Part shown: piece after piece, positions 1 to 5,912 of the stretch | How positions within the stretch are numbered: position 1 is the stretch's first letter | Layout of the letters: each line of letters starts with the position of its first letter | Source of the DNA: an uncultured Magnetococcales bacterium | GTDB taxonomy: Bacteria; Pseudomonadota; Magnetococcia; Magnetococcales; Magnetaquicoccaceae | Length of the DNA stretch: 6,944 nucleotides | Reading direction: 5' to 3' | NCBI GenBank assembly: GCA_903913345.1 | Contig: CAIWLA010000265.1 | Coordinates: 1-6,944, forward strand | Position numbers and translations under genes: made by a program | Notes under the pieces: generated by a model | What the model was told of the DNA's origin: nothing | Database searches by the model: none | What the model saw: the letters and a program-made list of their open reading frames with translations, nothing else

Positions 1-274
1 GAATCATCCGTTCGGCCACCTTTGGCAGATCCCGCGCCACCTGCTCACGGGCCATCTGCCGGGCAATGGCCGCTATCTGCGGCGCAAAGGCATCCCGCAC
101 CCGCTGGTCAAACCCCTCCGATGGCTCGGCAAACGATGGCTTGCGCGCCATCTCTGCCTGCACCTGGCGGGCCACCATCTCTGGCAGCCACGCCCGCACC
201 GACTCCCGGACCAATGCCCGCACCCGTTCCGTGACCAACCCGGCCATCGCCTGTTCTATCGCCGCCTCATCCAC
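1..274 (-). CDS. Unknown helical protein, N-terminal part (runs off left edge)
   Basis: I do not recognise this gene. An open frame on the minus strand starts at GTG 274-272 and stays open to position 1, giving 91 residues. GGGAGG lies about 6 bases upstream and overlaps the end of proS, which decides this start; an in-frame ATG at 247 is the alternative. The product is rich in Ala, Arg, Glu and Val, with no signal peptide or membrane segment, and should be almost all amphipathic helix. Residues 22-36 (VRESVRAWLPEMVAR) resemble residues 75-89 (AREQVARDLPKVAER), suggesting a repeat of about 53 residues. Arg/Glu-rich helices of this sort occur in DUF2497/PopZ-like and some deltaproteobacterial regulatory proteins, but that is only a resemblance. 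It is probably cotranscribed with proS. Confidence 0.6.
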   Translation of the reverse strand, partial: MDEAAIEQAMAGLVTERVRALVRESVRAWLPEMVARQVQAEMARKPSFAEPSEGFDQRVRDAFAPQIAAIARQMAREQVARDLPKVAERMI

Positions 275-277
275 CGC

Positions 278-1981
278 TCACCTCCCCAACAACCGCAAGA
301 GGGTCGGCAGTGCCCCGGCCAAGGGCACCCGCTCCGCCTGACCCCCGGTGCGGGGCTGCACCTCGACCATCCCCTCCTTGAAGGACCGCCCCCCCACCAA
401 CACCCGCCACGGACAACCCAACAGATCGGCATCCTTGAACTTGACCCCCGCCCGCTCGTCCCGATCGTCCAGCAACACCTCCACCCCGGACGACAACAAC
501 GCCTGATAGAGTGCCTCCCCCGCCTGCACCTCCTGGTCCTCCCTGGGATTGAGCAATACCAGCTCTATCTGGAAGGGGGCCAACGACAAAGGCCAGCAAA
601 TGCCATTCTGGTCATGGTGCTGCTCGATGGCAGCGGCAACAATGCGGGAGACACCAATTCCATAACAGCCCATCACCAGCGTCTGCTCCAACCCCTGGCT
701 GTCCAATACCCGAACCCCCATGGCCTGGGCATATTTATCCCCCAGTTTGAAGACATGGCCCACCTCGATCCCCTGATGACGCTGCAAACGACCCGTGGCA
801 CAGCGGGCACACGGCTCCCCCGCCACCACATTGCGCAGATCGGCAGACAACGGCATCGGCAGATCCCGACCCCAGTGGAGATGCTGCCAATGCCAACCCT
901 CTTCGTTGGCACCACAGACAAAATCGTGCAGGGCGAGAACCTCCTCATCGGCCACCACCGGCAGACGACTGCCCAGCGGTCCCAGGGAACCCATGGCCAC
1001 CCCCGCCAACTGGGCCGCCCGTTCCGGTTCGACAATGGCCACCTGGGGCACCTGCAAGGCCGCCGCCGCCTTGACCAGATTCAACTCCCGATCCCCCCGC
1101 AACAACAACAAAACCGGACCCGCCGCCGTCTCCACCAGCAAAGACTTGACCATACGCTCTGCCGGAACATTCAGAAACTGCGCCACCGATTCAATGCTCT
1201 TTTTCCCCGGCGTGGCGACACGCTGCCTCTCGACCATGGTCTCTGGAGGAGAACCCGCCACCGCACCCGCCACCGCCTTTTCCAGGTTGGCGGCATAACC
1301 GCATTGATCACAGGAGACAATGACATCCTCGCCCGAATCCGCCAGGACATGAAATTCATGGGAGGAGGCCCCCCCGATGGAACCGGTATCCGCCTCCACC
1401 GCCCGAAAGAGCAACCCACAGCGATGGAATATGCGCTGATAGGCCGCAAACATCGCCTGATAGCTCACCTCCAACCCCTCCGCATCGAGATCGAAGGAGT
1501 AGGCATCCTTCATCAAAAATTCCCGACCCCGCATGATACCAAACCGGGGGCGGATCTCGTCCCGGAATTTGGTCTGGATCTGATAAAAATTGGCCGGCAA
1601 CTGTCGATACGAACGAATCTCCCGGCGCACCAGATCGGAGATGACCTCTTCATGGGTCGGACCAAAACAGCAGTGCCGGTCATGCCGATCGACAAAACGC
1701 AGCAACTCCTTGCCATACTGCTCCCAGCGTCCGGACTCCTGCCACAACTCTCCCGGTTGCACGGCGGGCATCAACACCTCCTGCGCACCGGCGGCGTCCA
1801 TCTCCTGACGCACAATGGCCTCCACCTTGCGCAACACCCGCAATCCCAGGGGCAACCAGGTATAAATGCCCGATCCCAACGGTCGGATCAGCCCCGCCCG
1901 CAACATGAGACGGTGAGAGATCACCTGGGCATCCACCGGATCTTCCCGAAGGGTGGGGATCAAAGTCTGGCTGAAACGCAT
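278..1981 (-). CDS. proS: Prolyl-tRNA synthetase, bacterial type with editing insert
   Basis: Cytoplasmic class II aminoacyl-tRNA synthetase that joins proline to tRNA-Pro using ATP. The 567 residues match the roughly 570 usual for the bacterial form. The N-terminus MRFSQTLIPTLRED aligns with the family start, and GAGGAG sits about 5 bases upstream of ATG 1981; an in-frame ATG at 2044 would lie inside folE2 and is rejected. Visible parts: the FGPTHEEVISDLV substrate loop (107-119), motif 2 (FRDEIRPRFGIMRGREF, 139-155, then LMKDAYSF), GSIGGASSHEFHVL (200-213), and the YbaK-like editing insert at about 235-380 that hydrolyses mischarged Ala-tRNA-Pro. Motif 3 follows (GCYGIGVSRIVAAAIEQ, 438-454), then the anticodon-binding domain from about 469. 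Cysteine pairs at 224-227 and 391-394 flank the insert. It lies 10 bases after folE2, in the same operon. Confidence 0.97.
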   Translation of the reverse strand: MRFSQTLIPTLREDPVDAQVISHRLMLRAGLIRPLGSGIYTWLPLGLRVLRKVEAIVRQEMDAAGAQEVLMPAVQPGELWQESGRWEQYGKELLRFVDRHDRHCCFGPTHEEVISDLVRREIRSYRQLPANFYQIQTKFRDEIRPRFGIMRGREFLMKDAYSFDLDAEGLEVSYQAMFAAYQRIFHRCGLLFRAVEADTGSIGGASSHEFHVLADSGEDVIVSCDQCGYAANLEKAVAGAVAGSPPETMVERQRVATPGKKSIESVAQFLNVPAERMVKSLLVETAAGPVLLLLRGDRELNLVKAAAALQVPQVAIVEPERAAQLAGVAMGSLGPLGSRLPVVADEEVLALHDFVCGANEEGWHWQHLHWGRDLPMPLSADLRNVVAGEPCARCATGRLQRHQGIEVGHVFKLGDKYAQAMGVRVLDSQGLEQTLVMGCYGIGVSRIVAAAIEQHHDQNGICWPLSLAPFQIELVLLNPREDQEVQAGEALYQALLSSGVEVLLDDRDERAGVKFKDADLLGCPWRVLVGGRSFKEGMVEVQPRTGGQAERVPLAGALPTLLRLLGR

Positions 1982-1986
1982 GGCGG

Positions 1987-1992
1987 CTCCTC
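1987..1992 (-). promoter_or_regulatory. proS ribosome binding site overlapping the folE2 stop
   Basis: On the minus strand GAGGAG ends 5 bases before the proS ATG at 1981. Its first base is the last base of the folE2 TAG stop (1994-1992). It fixes the proS start and implies that ribosomes finishing folE2 stop on the proS initiation site, so translation of the two genes is likely coupled. Confidence 0.7.
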
Positions 1993-2831
1993 TACTGGCC
2001 TCCCGATATGAAGGCATAGGCAGAATGGTTGTGAATGGATTCAAAATTTTCTGATTCTACCGTAAACAGGGTGATGCGCGCATCCTTTTCGAGTTCCTCT
2101 GCCACCGAACGGACAATATCCTCCACGAAACGCGGATTATCATACGCCTTTTCGGTCACATATTTTTCGTCGGGCCGCTTGAGAATCGCATACAACGGAC
2201 AGGATGCGTGCCGCTCCACCAACTCGATAATCTCCTCCACCCAGATAAATTTTTTGTACCGCAAGGTAACCGTCACGTGGGAACGCTGGTTGTGGGCACC
2301 ATATTGGGCAATCTCTTTGGAACAGGGACAGAGGGAAGTCACCGGAACCATCACCCCCAACGTCAGTCGGTATTTTTCCCCAATGCGCACCCCGGCAAAA
2401 CGGACCTGATAATCCATCAGGGCCGATGCCTTGGAAACCGGGGCCTCCTTGCGCATGAAATAGGGAAATTCCAACTCAATATGGGCCTCCTCCGCATTCA
2501 GGCATTCCTGGATCCGGCGCAAAATGGCCGGGAGATTTTCCACCGAAAGGGTCTCATCCTGCTCGGCCAGCACCTCCAGAAAGCGGGACATGTGCGTCCC
2601 CTTGAACTGATGGGGCAATTTGACGTACATGTTGACAGAGGCAATGGTGTGTTGCTGGCCCCGATCCCGATCCCGCACCAGGATGGGATGGCGTATGTTT
2701 TTGACGCCCACTTTGTCGATGCTGAGTTGGCGGGAATCCGCCTGGGCCTGCACATCCTCCAAAAGATGCGCCTCCCGCCCCGTGCCGACCGGGGAAACCG
2801 CCTCCGGCGGTGGCATCACGTCCATGGCCAT
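1992..2831 (-). CDS. folE2: GTP cyclohydrolase IB (FolE2)
   Basis: Converts GTP to 7,8-dihydroneopterin triphosphate, the first step of folate synthesis (also feeding queuosine in some bacteria), in the cytoplasm. FolE2 is the tunnelling-fold alternative to FolE; in some bacteria it is induced when zinc is scarce. From ATG 2831 the product is 279 residues. AAGGAG lies 6 bases upstream, which decides this start over an in-frame ATG at 2897 that has no usable spacing. Family motifs: SIDKVGVKNIRHP (36-48), NMYVKLPHQFKGTHMSRF (67-84), the active-site cysteine region SLCPCSKEIAQYGAHNQRSH (166-185), and C-terminal HNHSAYAFISGGQ (267-279). The roughly 30 residues before the core are variable in this family. 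I see no Zur-like box upstream, so zinc control is not supported here. First gene of the folE2-proS operon. Confidence 0.95.
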   Translation of the reverse strand: MAMDVMPPPEAVSPVGTGREAHLLEDVQAQADSRQLSIDKVGVKNIRHPILVRDRDRGQQHTIASVNMYVKLPHQFKGTHMSRFLEVLAEQDETLSVENLPAILRRIQECLNAEEAHIELEFPYFMRKEAPVSKASALMDYQVRFAGVRIGEKYRLTLGVMVPVTSLCPCSKEIAQYGAHNQRSHVTVTLRYKKFIWVEEIIELVERHASCPLYAILKRPDEKYVTEKAYDNPRFVEDIVRSVAEELEKDARITLFTVESENFESIHNHSAYAFISGGQ

Positions 2832-2883
2832 GCAAAACTCCTTGCCCTCGTTGCCGGAAAGGCCGCACACTGCCGCTTCCCGT

Positions 2884-2913
2884 TTGGAATCATCCATCCT
2901 TTGGGTGTATAAT
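2884..2913 (+). promoter_or_regulatory. Predicted sigma70 promoter for nadK
   Basis: TTGGAA (2884-2889), an 18-base spacer and a perfect TATAAT (2908-2913) face nadK. The start point would be near 2920, about 60 bases before the nadK ATG. The element overlaps the opposing folE2 promoter, so polymerase probably cannot occupy both at once. Confidence 0.5.
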
Positions 2914-2934
2914 GCCTTTCCGGCCAATGAGCAA
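2906..2934 (-). promoter_or_regulatory. Predicted sigma70 promoter for folE2-proS
   Basis: Reading the minus strand, TTGCTC (2934-2929) and TATACA (2911-2906) are separated by exactly 17 bases, a good sigma70 arrangement. Transcription would begin near 2899, leaving about 68 untranslated bases before the folE2 ATG. The -10 bases 2908-2911 are also part of the nadK -10 element on the other strand. Predicted by eye. Confidence 0.45.
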
Positions 2935-2980
2935 GAGTTGAGCTGAACATTCAAACACCCCATATCGAGCCAAACACGTT

Positions 2981-3892
2981 ATGCAAAAGATTGGAATTAT
3001 TACAAAAAAATCCGACCCCCTCGCCTGGGAAGCCACAAAAAAACTGGCTCAATGGCTCTACGACCAGCAGCGACAAGTCACCATCGGTGCCGAAATCACC
3101 TCGGATGTCTCCATTCCCCTGGAGATCGCCGAACGTCGCCCTCAGAATGATGTCCCGGAAGGACAGGAGATGATGGCCGTGATCGGTGGCGATGGCACCT
3201 TTCTCGCCGCCTTTCGAGCCATTGGCACCCGCGAAATTCCCATGCTCGGCATCAACATGGGCCGACTGGGATTTCTCACCGAAGTGCCACACGATACCAT
3301 GCTCTCCACCATGGCCGAGGTGCTCGCCGGGCACTACCGGGTGGAAGTGCGCATGTTGTTGAATGTCAGTGTCTTTCGTCGTGGCGAAGAGGTGCTGACC
3401 CATTGTGTCATGAACGATATGGTCCTGCACAAGGGGGCCTTGGCCCGCATGATAGAGTTCCAGGTGGCCATCGACAAACAATTTGTCTTTTCGGCACGGG
3501 CCGATGGTTTGATCATTGCCACACCGACCGGTTCGACGGCCTATGCCCTCTCTGCGGGCGGACCGATCCTGCACCCTGGCATCGATGCCCTGCTCCTGAC
3601 CCCCATCTGCCCGCACACCCTCACCAACCGTCCCATTGTGGTGCCCGGATTGGGGAGCATCAGCGTCACCTTCCCCAGCCGACAGGGGACCGGTCGGGCC
3701 AGCGATCGTAGCGAAGAACAGAAAGATCGTCTGCTGACCCTGGATGGTCAGACGGGATTCAATCTGGTGGATGGCGATCGGATTGTGGTGCGCCGTTCGA
3801 CCCATCGATTGCAGGTGTTGCACGCCCCAAACCGCAACTATTATGGCGTATTGAGGGAAAAATTGCACTGGGGCGAGCAGGTCGGCTCGTAG
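2981..3892 (+). CDS. nadK: NAD kinase
   Basis: Phosphorylates NAD+ to NADP+ with ATP or polyphosphate in the cytoplasm and sets the NADP(H) supply. The 303 residues are normal for bacterial NadK. Diagnostic motifs: the GGDGT phosphate-binding motif (69-73) followed by FLAAFR, NMGRLGFLTEV (92-102), NDMVLHKG (145-152), the glycine-rich substrate region DGLIIATPTGSTAYALSAGG (175-194) and RPIVVP (217-222), plus LDGQTGFNLVDGD (254-266) near the end. The ATG at 2981 gives the expected N-terminus (QKIGIITKKSD). No clear Shine-Dalgarno sequence precedes it, unlike every other housekeeping gene here, so translation may be modest. It is divergent from folE2. A short in-frame insertion-like stretch at about 234-249 is rich in polar residues and is probably a surface loop. 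Confidence 0.96.
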   Translation: MQKIGIITKKSDPLAWEATKKLAQWLYDQQRQVTIGAEITSDVSIPLEIAERRPQNDVPEGQEMMAVIGGDGTFLAAFRAIGTREIPMLGINMGRLGFLTEVPHDTMLSTMAEVLAGHYRVEVRMLLNVSVFRRGEEVLTHCVMNDMVLHKGALARMIEFQVAIDKQFVFSARADGLIIATPTGSTAYALSAGGPILHPGIDALLLTPICPHTLTNRPIVVPGLGSISVTFPSRQGTGRASDRSEEQKDRLLTLDGQTGFNLVDGDRIVVRRSTHRLQVLHAPNRNYYGVLREKLHWGEQVGS

Positions 3893-3945
3893 ATCGATCT
3901 CCCCCCGACACCCGGACCAACCCCCATCACCAAGGAGTGCCTGCC

Positions 3946-4353
3946 GTGAGACGGATACGACATATACCCCTGTTTGCCTATCTGCTGTTCATTTACAACG
4001 CGGTGGTCTTTGCCAACGGGGTGGTCAGCGACTTTACCCTGGGAACCGAACTGCATGCCTTTCCCATGGTGCTCTCCGGCCCTGTTTTCACGATCAACGT
4101 GGGGGAATCACTGCTCATGGTCGGCGTGATCGCCCTCTATGTGGAAATGGCCAGGACGATCCAGGGCGGAACCGTCGTCTTTTATGATCATCTCTTTTCC
4201 ACGCTGACATTTTTGGGCTTTCTGGTGGAATTTTTGCTGGTGGCCAAGGCCGCCACGGCCCTCTTTTTCACCTTGATGCTCATGGCCCTCCTGGATCTGA
4301 TCGCCGGTTTTACCCTCTCTGCGGTCACTTCCCATCGGGATGGCGGTTTGTAG
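3946..4353 (+). CDS. Conserved four-helix membrane protein, unknown function
   Basis: A small inner-membrane protein of 135 residues. GTG 3946 is chosen because AAGGAG (3932-3937) lies 8 bases upstream; the in-frame GTG at 3937 overlaps that site. Four hydrophobic helices are visible at about residues 7-26, 50-69, 83-100 and 103-126. The start RRIR is basic, which by the positive-inside rule puts the N-terminus in the cytoplasm. Acidic residues sit inside or next to helices (E54, E67, E95, D117). The layout (short basic start, LLFIYN, then helices ending LLDLIAGFT) resembles unnamed proteobacterial conserved proteins that I recall; no function is known to me. It lies 53 bases after nadK and 61 before the cysteine-rich gene, so cotranscription is likely. 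Confidence 0.8.
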   Translation: MRRIRHIPLFAYLLFIYNAVVFANGVVSDFTLGTELHAFPMVLSGPVFTINVGESLLMVGVIALYVEMARTIQGGTVVFYDHLFSTLTFLGFLVEFLLVAKAATALFFTLMLMALLDLIAGFTLSAVTSHRDGGL

Positions 4354-4377
4354 CCCGTTTCGTAAAACCCGTACTCA

Positions 4378-4395
4378 TGTTCAAAATTGTTCAAA
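4378..4395. repeat. Tandem TGTTCAAA direct repeat upstream of the Cys-rich gene
   Basis: TGTTCAAA occurs at 4378-4385 and again at 4388-4395, exactly 10 bases apart, one helical turn. It lies between the membrane protein stop and the ribosome binding site (AGGA near 4402) of the next gene. The spacing would suit a regulator binding one face of the DNA, but chance in an AT-rich gap is just as possible. Confidence 0.25.
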
Positions 4396-4414
4396 TGCAA
4401 CAGGAATAAACGCC

Positions 4415-4930
4415 ATGACACCCCTCCAGGAGACCCTCTCCCCCCAGGAACTGGCCGCCCAGGCCGAGACAAAGGCGCGCCAGTATGAACTCGATTACGG
4501 GGCCTGCCCCCAATGTATCCTCCGGGCCGTTGGCGAGACCCTGGGTGGCATCGATGATGCCACCATCAAGGCCTCCCACGGACTCAGCGGCGGCGGTGCC
4601 CTGTCGGGTCTGGGGACGTGCGGCGCGCTGACCGGCGGACTGCTGGCCCTGTCGGCCCGGTATGGCCGGGAAAAAGGGGCCATGGACAAGGGGCGTTGTC
4701 TGATCAACTTCAAGAAATGCCAGGGACTGGTTGACCGTTTCCGCGCGACCTTCGGCGGCATCACCTGCGAGGAATTGCAGGAAAAATTCACCGGTCGCCG
4801 CTTCAATCTGTGGCATATCGAGGAATACAAGGCCTTCGACGAGGCCCGAGGCACCCAGTGCGCCGATGCCACGGGAGCCGTGGCGGGCTGGGTGACGGAA
4901 GAGATTGCCAAGGCGGGGGGAATGCGGTGA
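4415..4930 (+). CDS. C_GCAxxG_C_C family cysteine-rich protein
   Basis: A soluble protein of 171 residues of the C_GCAxxG_C_C family (PF09719), often annotated as putative redox-active; its biochemical role is not established. ATG 4415 is preceded by AGGA about 9 bases upstream; an upstream in-frame GTG at 4340 overlaps the membrane protein and has no binding site. Cysteines fall at 31, 34, 69, 95, 102, 118 and 149. The family signature is seen as YGACPQC (28-34), LSGGGALSGLGTCGALTGG (57-75), LALSARYGREKG (77-88), the FKKC cysteine (102) and the GGITC cysteine (118). The CPQC pair could bind a metal or form a disulphide. There is no signal peptide. Its partner upstream is a membrane protein; a shared redox role is speculation. 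Confidence 0.85.
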   Translation: MTPLQETLSPQELAAQAETKARQYELDYGACPQCILRAVGETLGGIDDATIKASHGLSGGGALSGLGTCGALTGGLLALSARYGREKGAMDKGRCLINFKKCQGLVDRFRATFGGITCEELQEKFTGRRFNLWHIEEYKAFDEARGTQCADATGAVAGWVTEEIAKAGGMR

Positions 4931-5273
4931 AAACGGCTTCCCGGACCGGGAGATCATCCAGGCCGTGATGCCCGTGATGACGCGCCGCCTCTCGACAGGC
5001 GCGTCATCACGAATGGTCTCTACGGGAGTGCCGATGGCTCCGACCTATCCGTTTTCTAGGGCACTCTCCCGGTCGGGATGGTCTGTGCCACGCAGAAAGC
5101 CGGAAAAAAGTCATGGATTTTACATAAGATCCATTCCGCGACGGGAAGAGTTCATACTGCGCGTTCTGAATTCGTGGGCTTTGCCCACAAGTTTGCCCAG
5201 CGAGGCAAGAAAAAGGTCCGGTGTTTTCGTTCGTCGTTCATTTTGTTAAGGGTTCTGGAAAACAGCTTTTCTA
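4931..5273. other. Gene-free stretch between core and accessory regions
   Basis: No frame here reads like a protein, although a 114-codon open frame (4905-5249) overlaps the Cys-rich gene end. It holds the 14-bp hairpin (4973-5011), two interleaved inverted repeats (GAGTGCC 5026-5032 with GGCACTC 5060-5066; CCGACC 5040-5045 with GGTCGG 5071-5076), and a short hairpin GTGGGC-TTT-GCCCAC (5174-5188). The composition shifts to lower GC from about 5085, so the island boundary probably lies in this stretch. I see no tRNA or recognisable attachment site. Confidence 0.5.
4973..5011 (+). terminator. Perfect 14-bp hairpin, possible terminator without U-tract
   Basis: CGTGATGACGCGCC (4973-4986) and its exact reverse complement (4998-5011) flank an 11-base loop, 43 bases after the stop of the Cys-rich gene. 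A strong hairpin in this place would suit transcript ending or protection of the 3' end. No T-run follows, so a classical intrinsic terminator is not supported. CCGTGATG is also duplicated just upstream (4963-4970 and 4972-4979), which would allow the right arm to pair with either copy. Confidence 0.4.
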
Positions 5274-5296
5274 TAAAGACATGTCTTTAAAGACAT
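5274..5296. promoter_or_regulatory. Operator of overlapping palindromes before the toxin gene
   Basis: Two perfect 16-bp palindromes overlap: TAAAGACATGTCTTTA (5274-5289) and ATGTCTTTAAAGACAT (5281-5296). Together they hold three half-sites of AAAGACAT in alternating orientation, 7 bases apart by overlap. They cover the -35 area of the predicted higBA promoter. HigA-type and other XRE antitoxins bind such sites as dimers and repress their own operon, so this is the likely autoregulatory operator. Confidence 0.65.
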
Positions 5297-5305
5297 CATC
5301 ATGTG

Positions 5306-5314
5306 TGATATACT
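5306..5314 (+). promoter_or_regulatory. Extended -10 promoter of the toxin-antitoxin pair
   Basis: TGATATACT is an extended -10 element (TGN plus TATACT, 5309-5314). No good -35 is present; the best hexamer, TTAAAG (5287-5292), lies within the palindromic operator. Transcription would begin about 7 bases downstream, at or next to the toxin ATG at 5321. Confidence 0.5.
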
Positions 5315-5320
5315 CTTTCC

Positions 5321-5680
5321 ATGAATTGGACTGTCATCTTTCATAATGCGTTTGACGCTGAGTTTTCGGCGTTGTCGTGTGACGTGCAAGACGCCTTGCT
5401 CGCCAAGGTGGGGCTGCTTGAGGTCTTCGGCCCCCAACTTGGGAGACCAAGCGTTGATACGCTGAAAGCTTCAAAACACGCCAACATGAAAGAACTTCGC
5501 TTTGACGCCGCCAACGGTGTGTGGCGCGTGGCTTTTGCCTTCGACACTCTGCGGCAAGCCGTTGTCCTTGTTGCCGGTGACAAGTCCGGAGGGAGTGAAA
5601 AGCGGTTTTACCTCTCACTGATTGCAACGGCTGACGAGCGATTTGATGACCATTTGGCGCAACACGAGAAAGGATCGTGA
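5321..5680 (+). CDS. higB: RelE/HigB-type toxin (phage Gp49-like family)
   Basis: Toxin of a type II toxin-antitoxin pair. The 119 residues match the Gp49-like/HigB family (PF05973), whose members cleave mRNA on the ribosome. Family features seen: WTVIFHNAFDAEFSAL (3-18), the LLEVFGPQLGRPSVDTLK segment (32-49) followed by SKHANMKELRFD (51-62), the core strand WRVAFAFD (68-75), and LVAGDKSGGSEKRFY (83-97). The length is full and the reading frame intact, so the toxin is probably functional. The ATG at 5321 gives the expected N-terminus, but only pyrimidine-rich sequence precedes it and no Shine-Dalgarno is visible; the predicted transcript starts at about the same base. The toxin-first order is that of higBA. 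The gene ends 1 base before the antitoxin ATG. The symbol is by family resemblance. Confidence 0.88.
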   Translation: MNWTVIFHNAFDAEFSALSCDVQDALLAKVGLLEVFGPQLGRPSVDTLKASKHANMKELRFDAANGVWRVAFAFDTLRQAVVLVAGDKSGGSEKRFYLSLIATADERFDDHLAQHEKGS

Positions 5681-5681
5681 C

Positions 5682-5912
5682 ATGGCAAGAACATTGGATG
5701 AAGTAATTAAGGAATTGCCCCTTGATCGACAACGGAAAATCGAGGCGGAGACAGCGCGCCTCATTGAGGAGGAAATGACGTTGCGCGATCTGCGCAAGGC
5801 TCATGCGCTCACGCAAGAACGTATGGCCGAGGCTCTGCATATTTCACAAGATGGCGTGTCCCGAATCGAAAAGCGTAGCGACTTGCTCATCTCAACGCTA
5901 AGTTCCTATTAA
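5682..5912 (+). CDS. higA: XRE/HigA-type antitoxin, C-terminally truncated
   Basis: Antitoxin partner of the preceding toxin. ATG 5682 is chosen because AAAGGA lies about 7 bases upstream and the N-terminus MARTLDEVIKELP fits the family; further in-frame codons upstream lie inside the toxin gene. The 76 residues contain an acidic helix (about 20-33) and a helix-turn-helix (about 35-66; LTQERMAEALHISQDGVSRI) that would bind the palindromic operator. Full-length relatives are, from memory, about 95-105 residues and continue after the LLISTLSSY position with a strand-rich tail. Here TAA follows the Tyr at once, and no other frame downstream carries such a tail. The gene therefore looks cut off at its 3' end. 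Operator binding may survive; neutralisation of the toxin is uncertain. Confidence 0.8.
   Translation: MARTLDEVIKELPLDRQRKIEAETARLIEEEMTLRDLRKAHALTQERMAEALHISQDGVSRIEKRSDLLISTLSSY

Noticed and set aside
614..2011. A 465-codon open frame on the plus strand opposite proS
   Set aside because: It is the antisense of a certain gene in GC-rich DNA. Its composition (many His, Arg, Gln, Pro) and lack of any domain are typical of a shadow frame.
2832..2905. A riboswitch or Zur box in the folE2 leader
   Set aside because: No conserved core of a folate or preQ1 riboswitch and no Zur-like AT-rich palindrome could be seen.
2208..2912. A 234-codon plus-strand frame opposite folE2
   Set aside because: Antisense shadow of folE2; no recognisable protein features.
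2951..3868. A 305-codon minus-strand frame opposite nadK
   Set aside because: Antisense shadow of nadK with His/Gly/Asp-rich, low-information translation and no ribosome site.
5174..5188. Hairpin GTGGGC-TTT-GCCCAC as a terminator
   Set aside because: Short stem, no T-run after it, and no gene ending close upstream.
4905..5249. A 114-codon plus-strand frame after the Cys-rich gene
   Set aside because: It begins inside the previous gene, crosses the 14-bp hairpin and a composition change, has no good start signal, and reads like random sequence.
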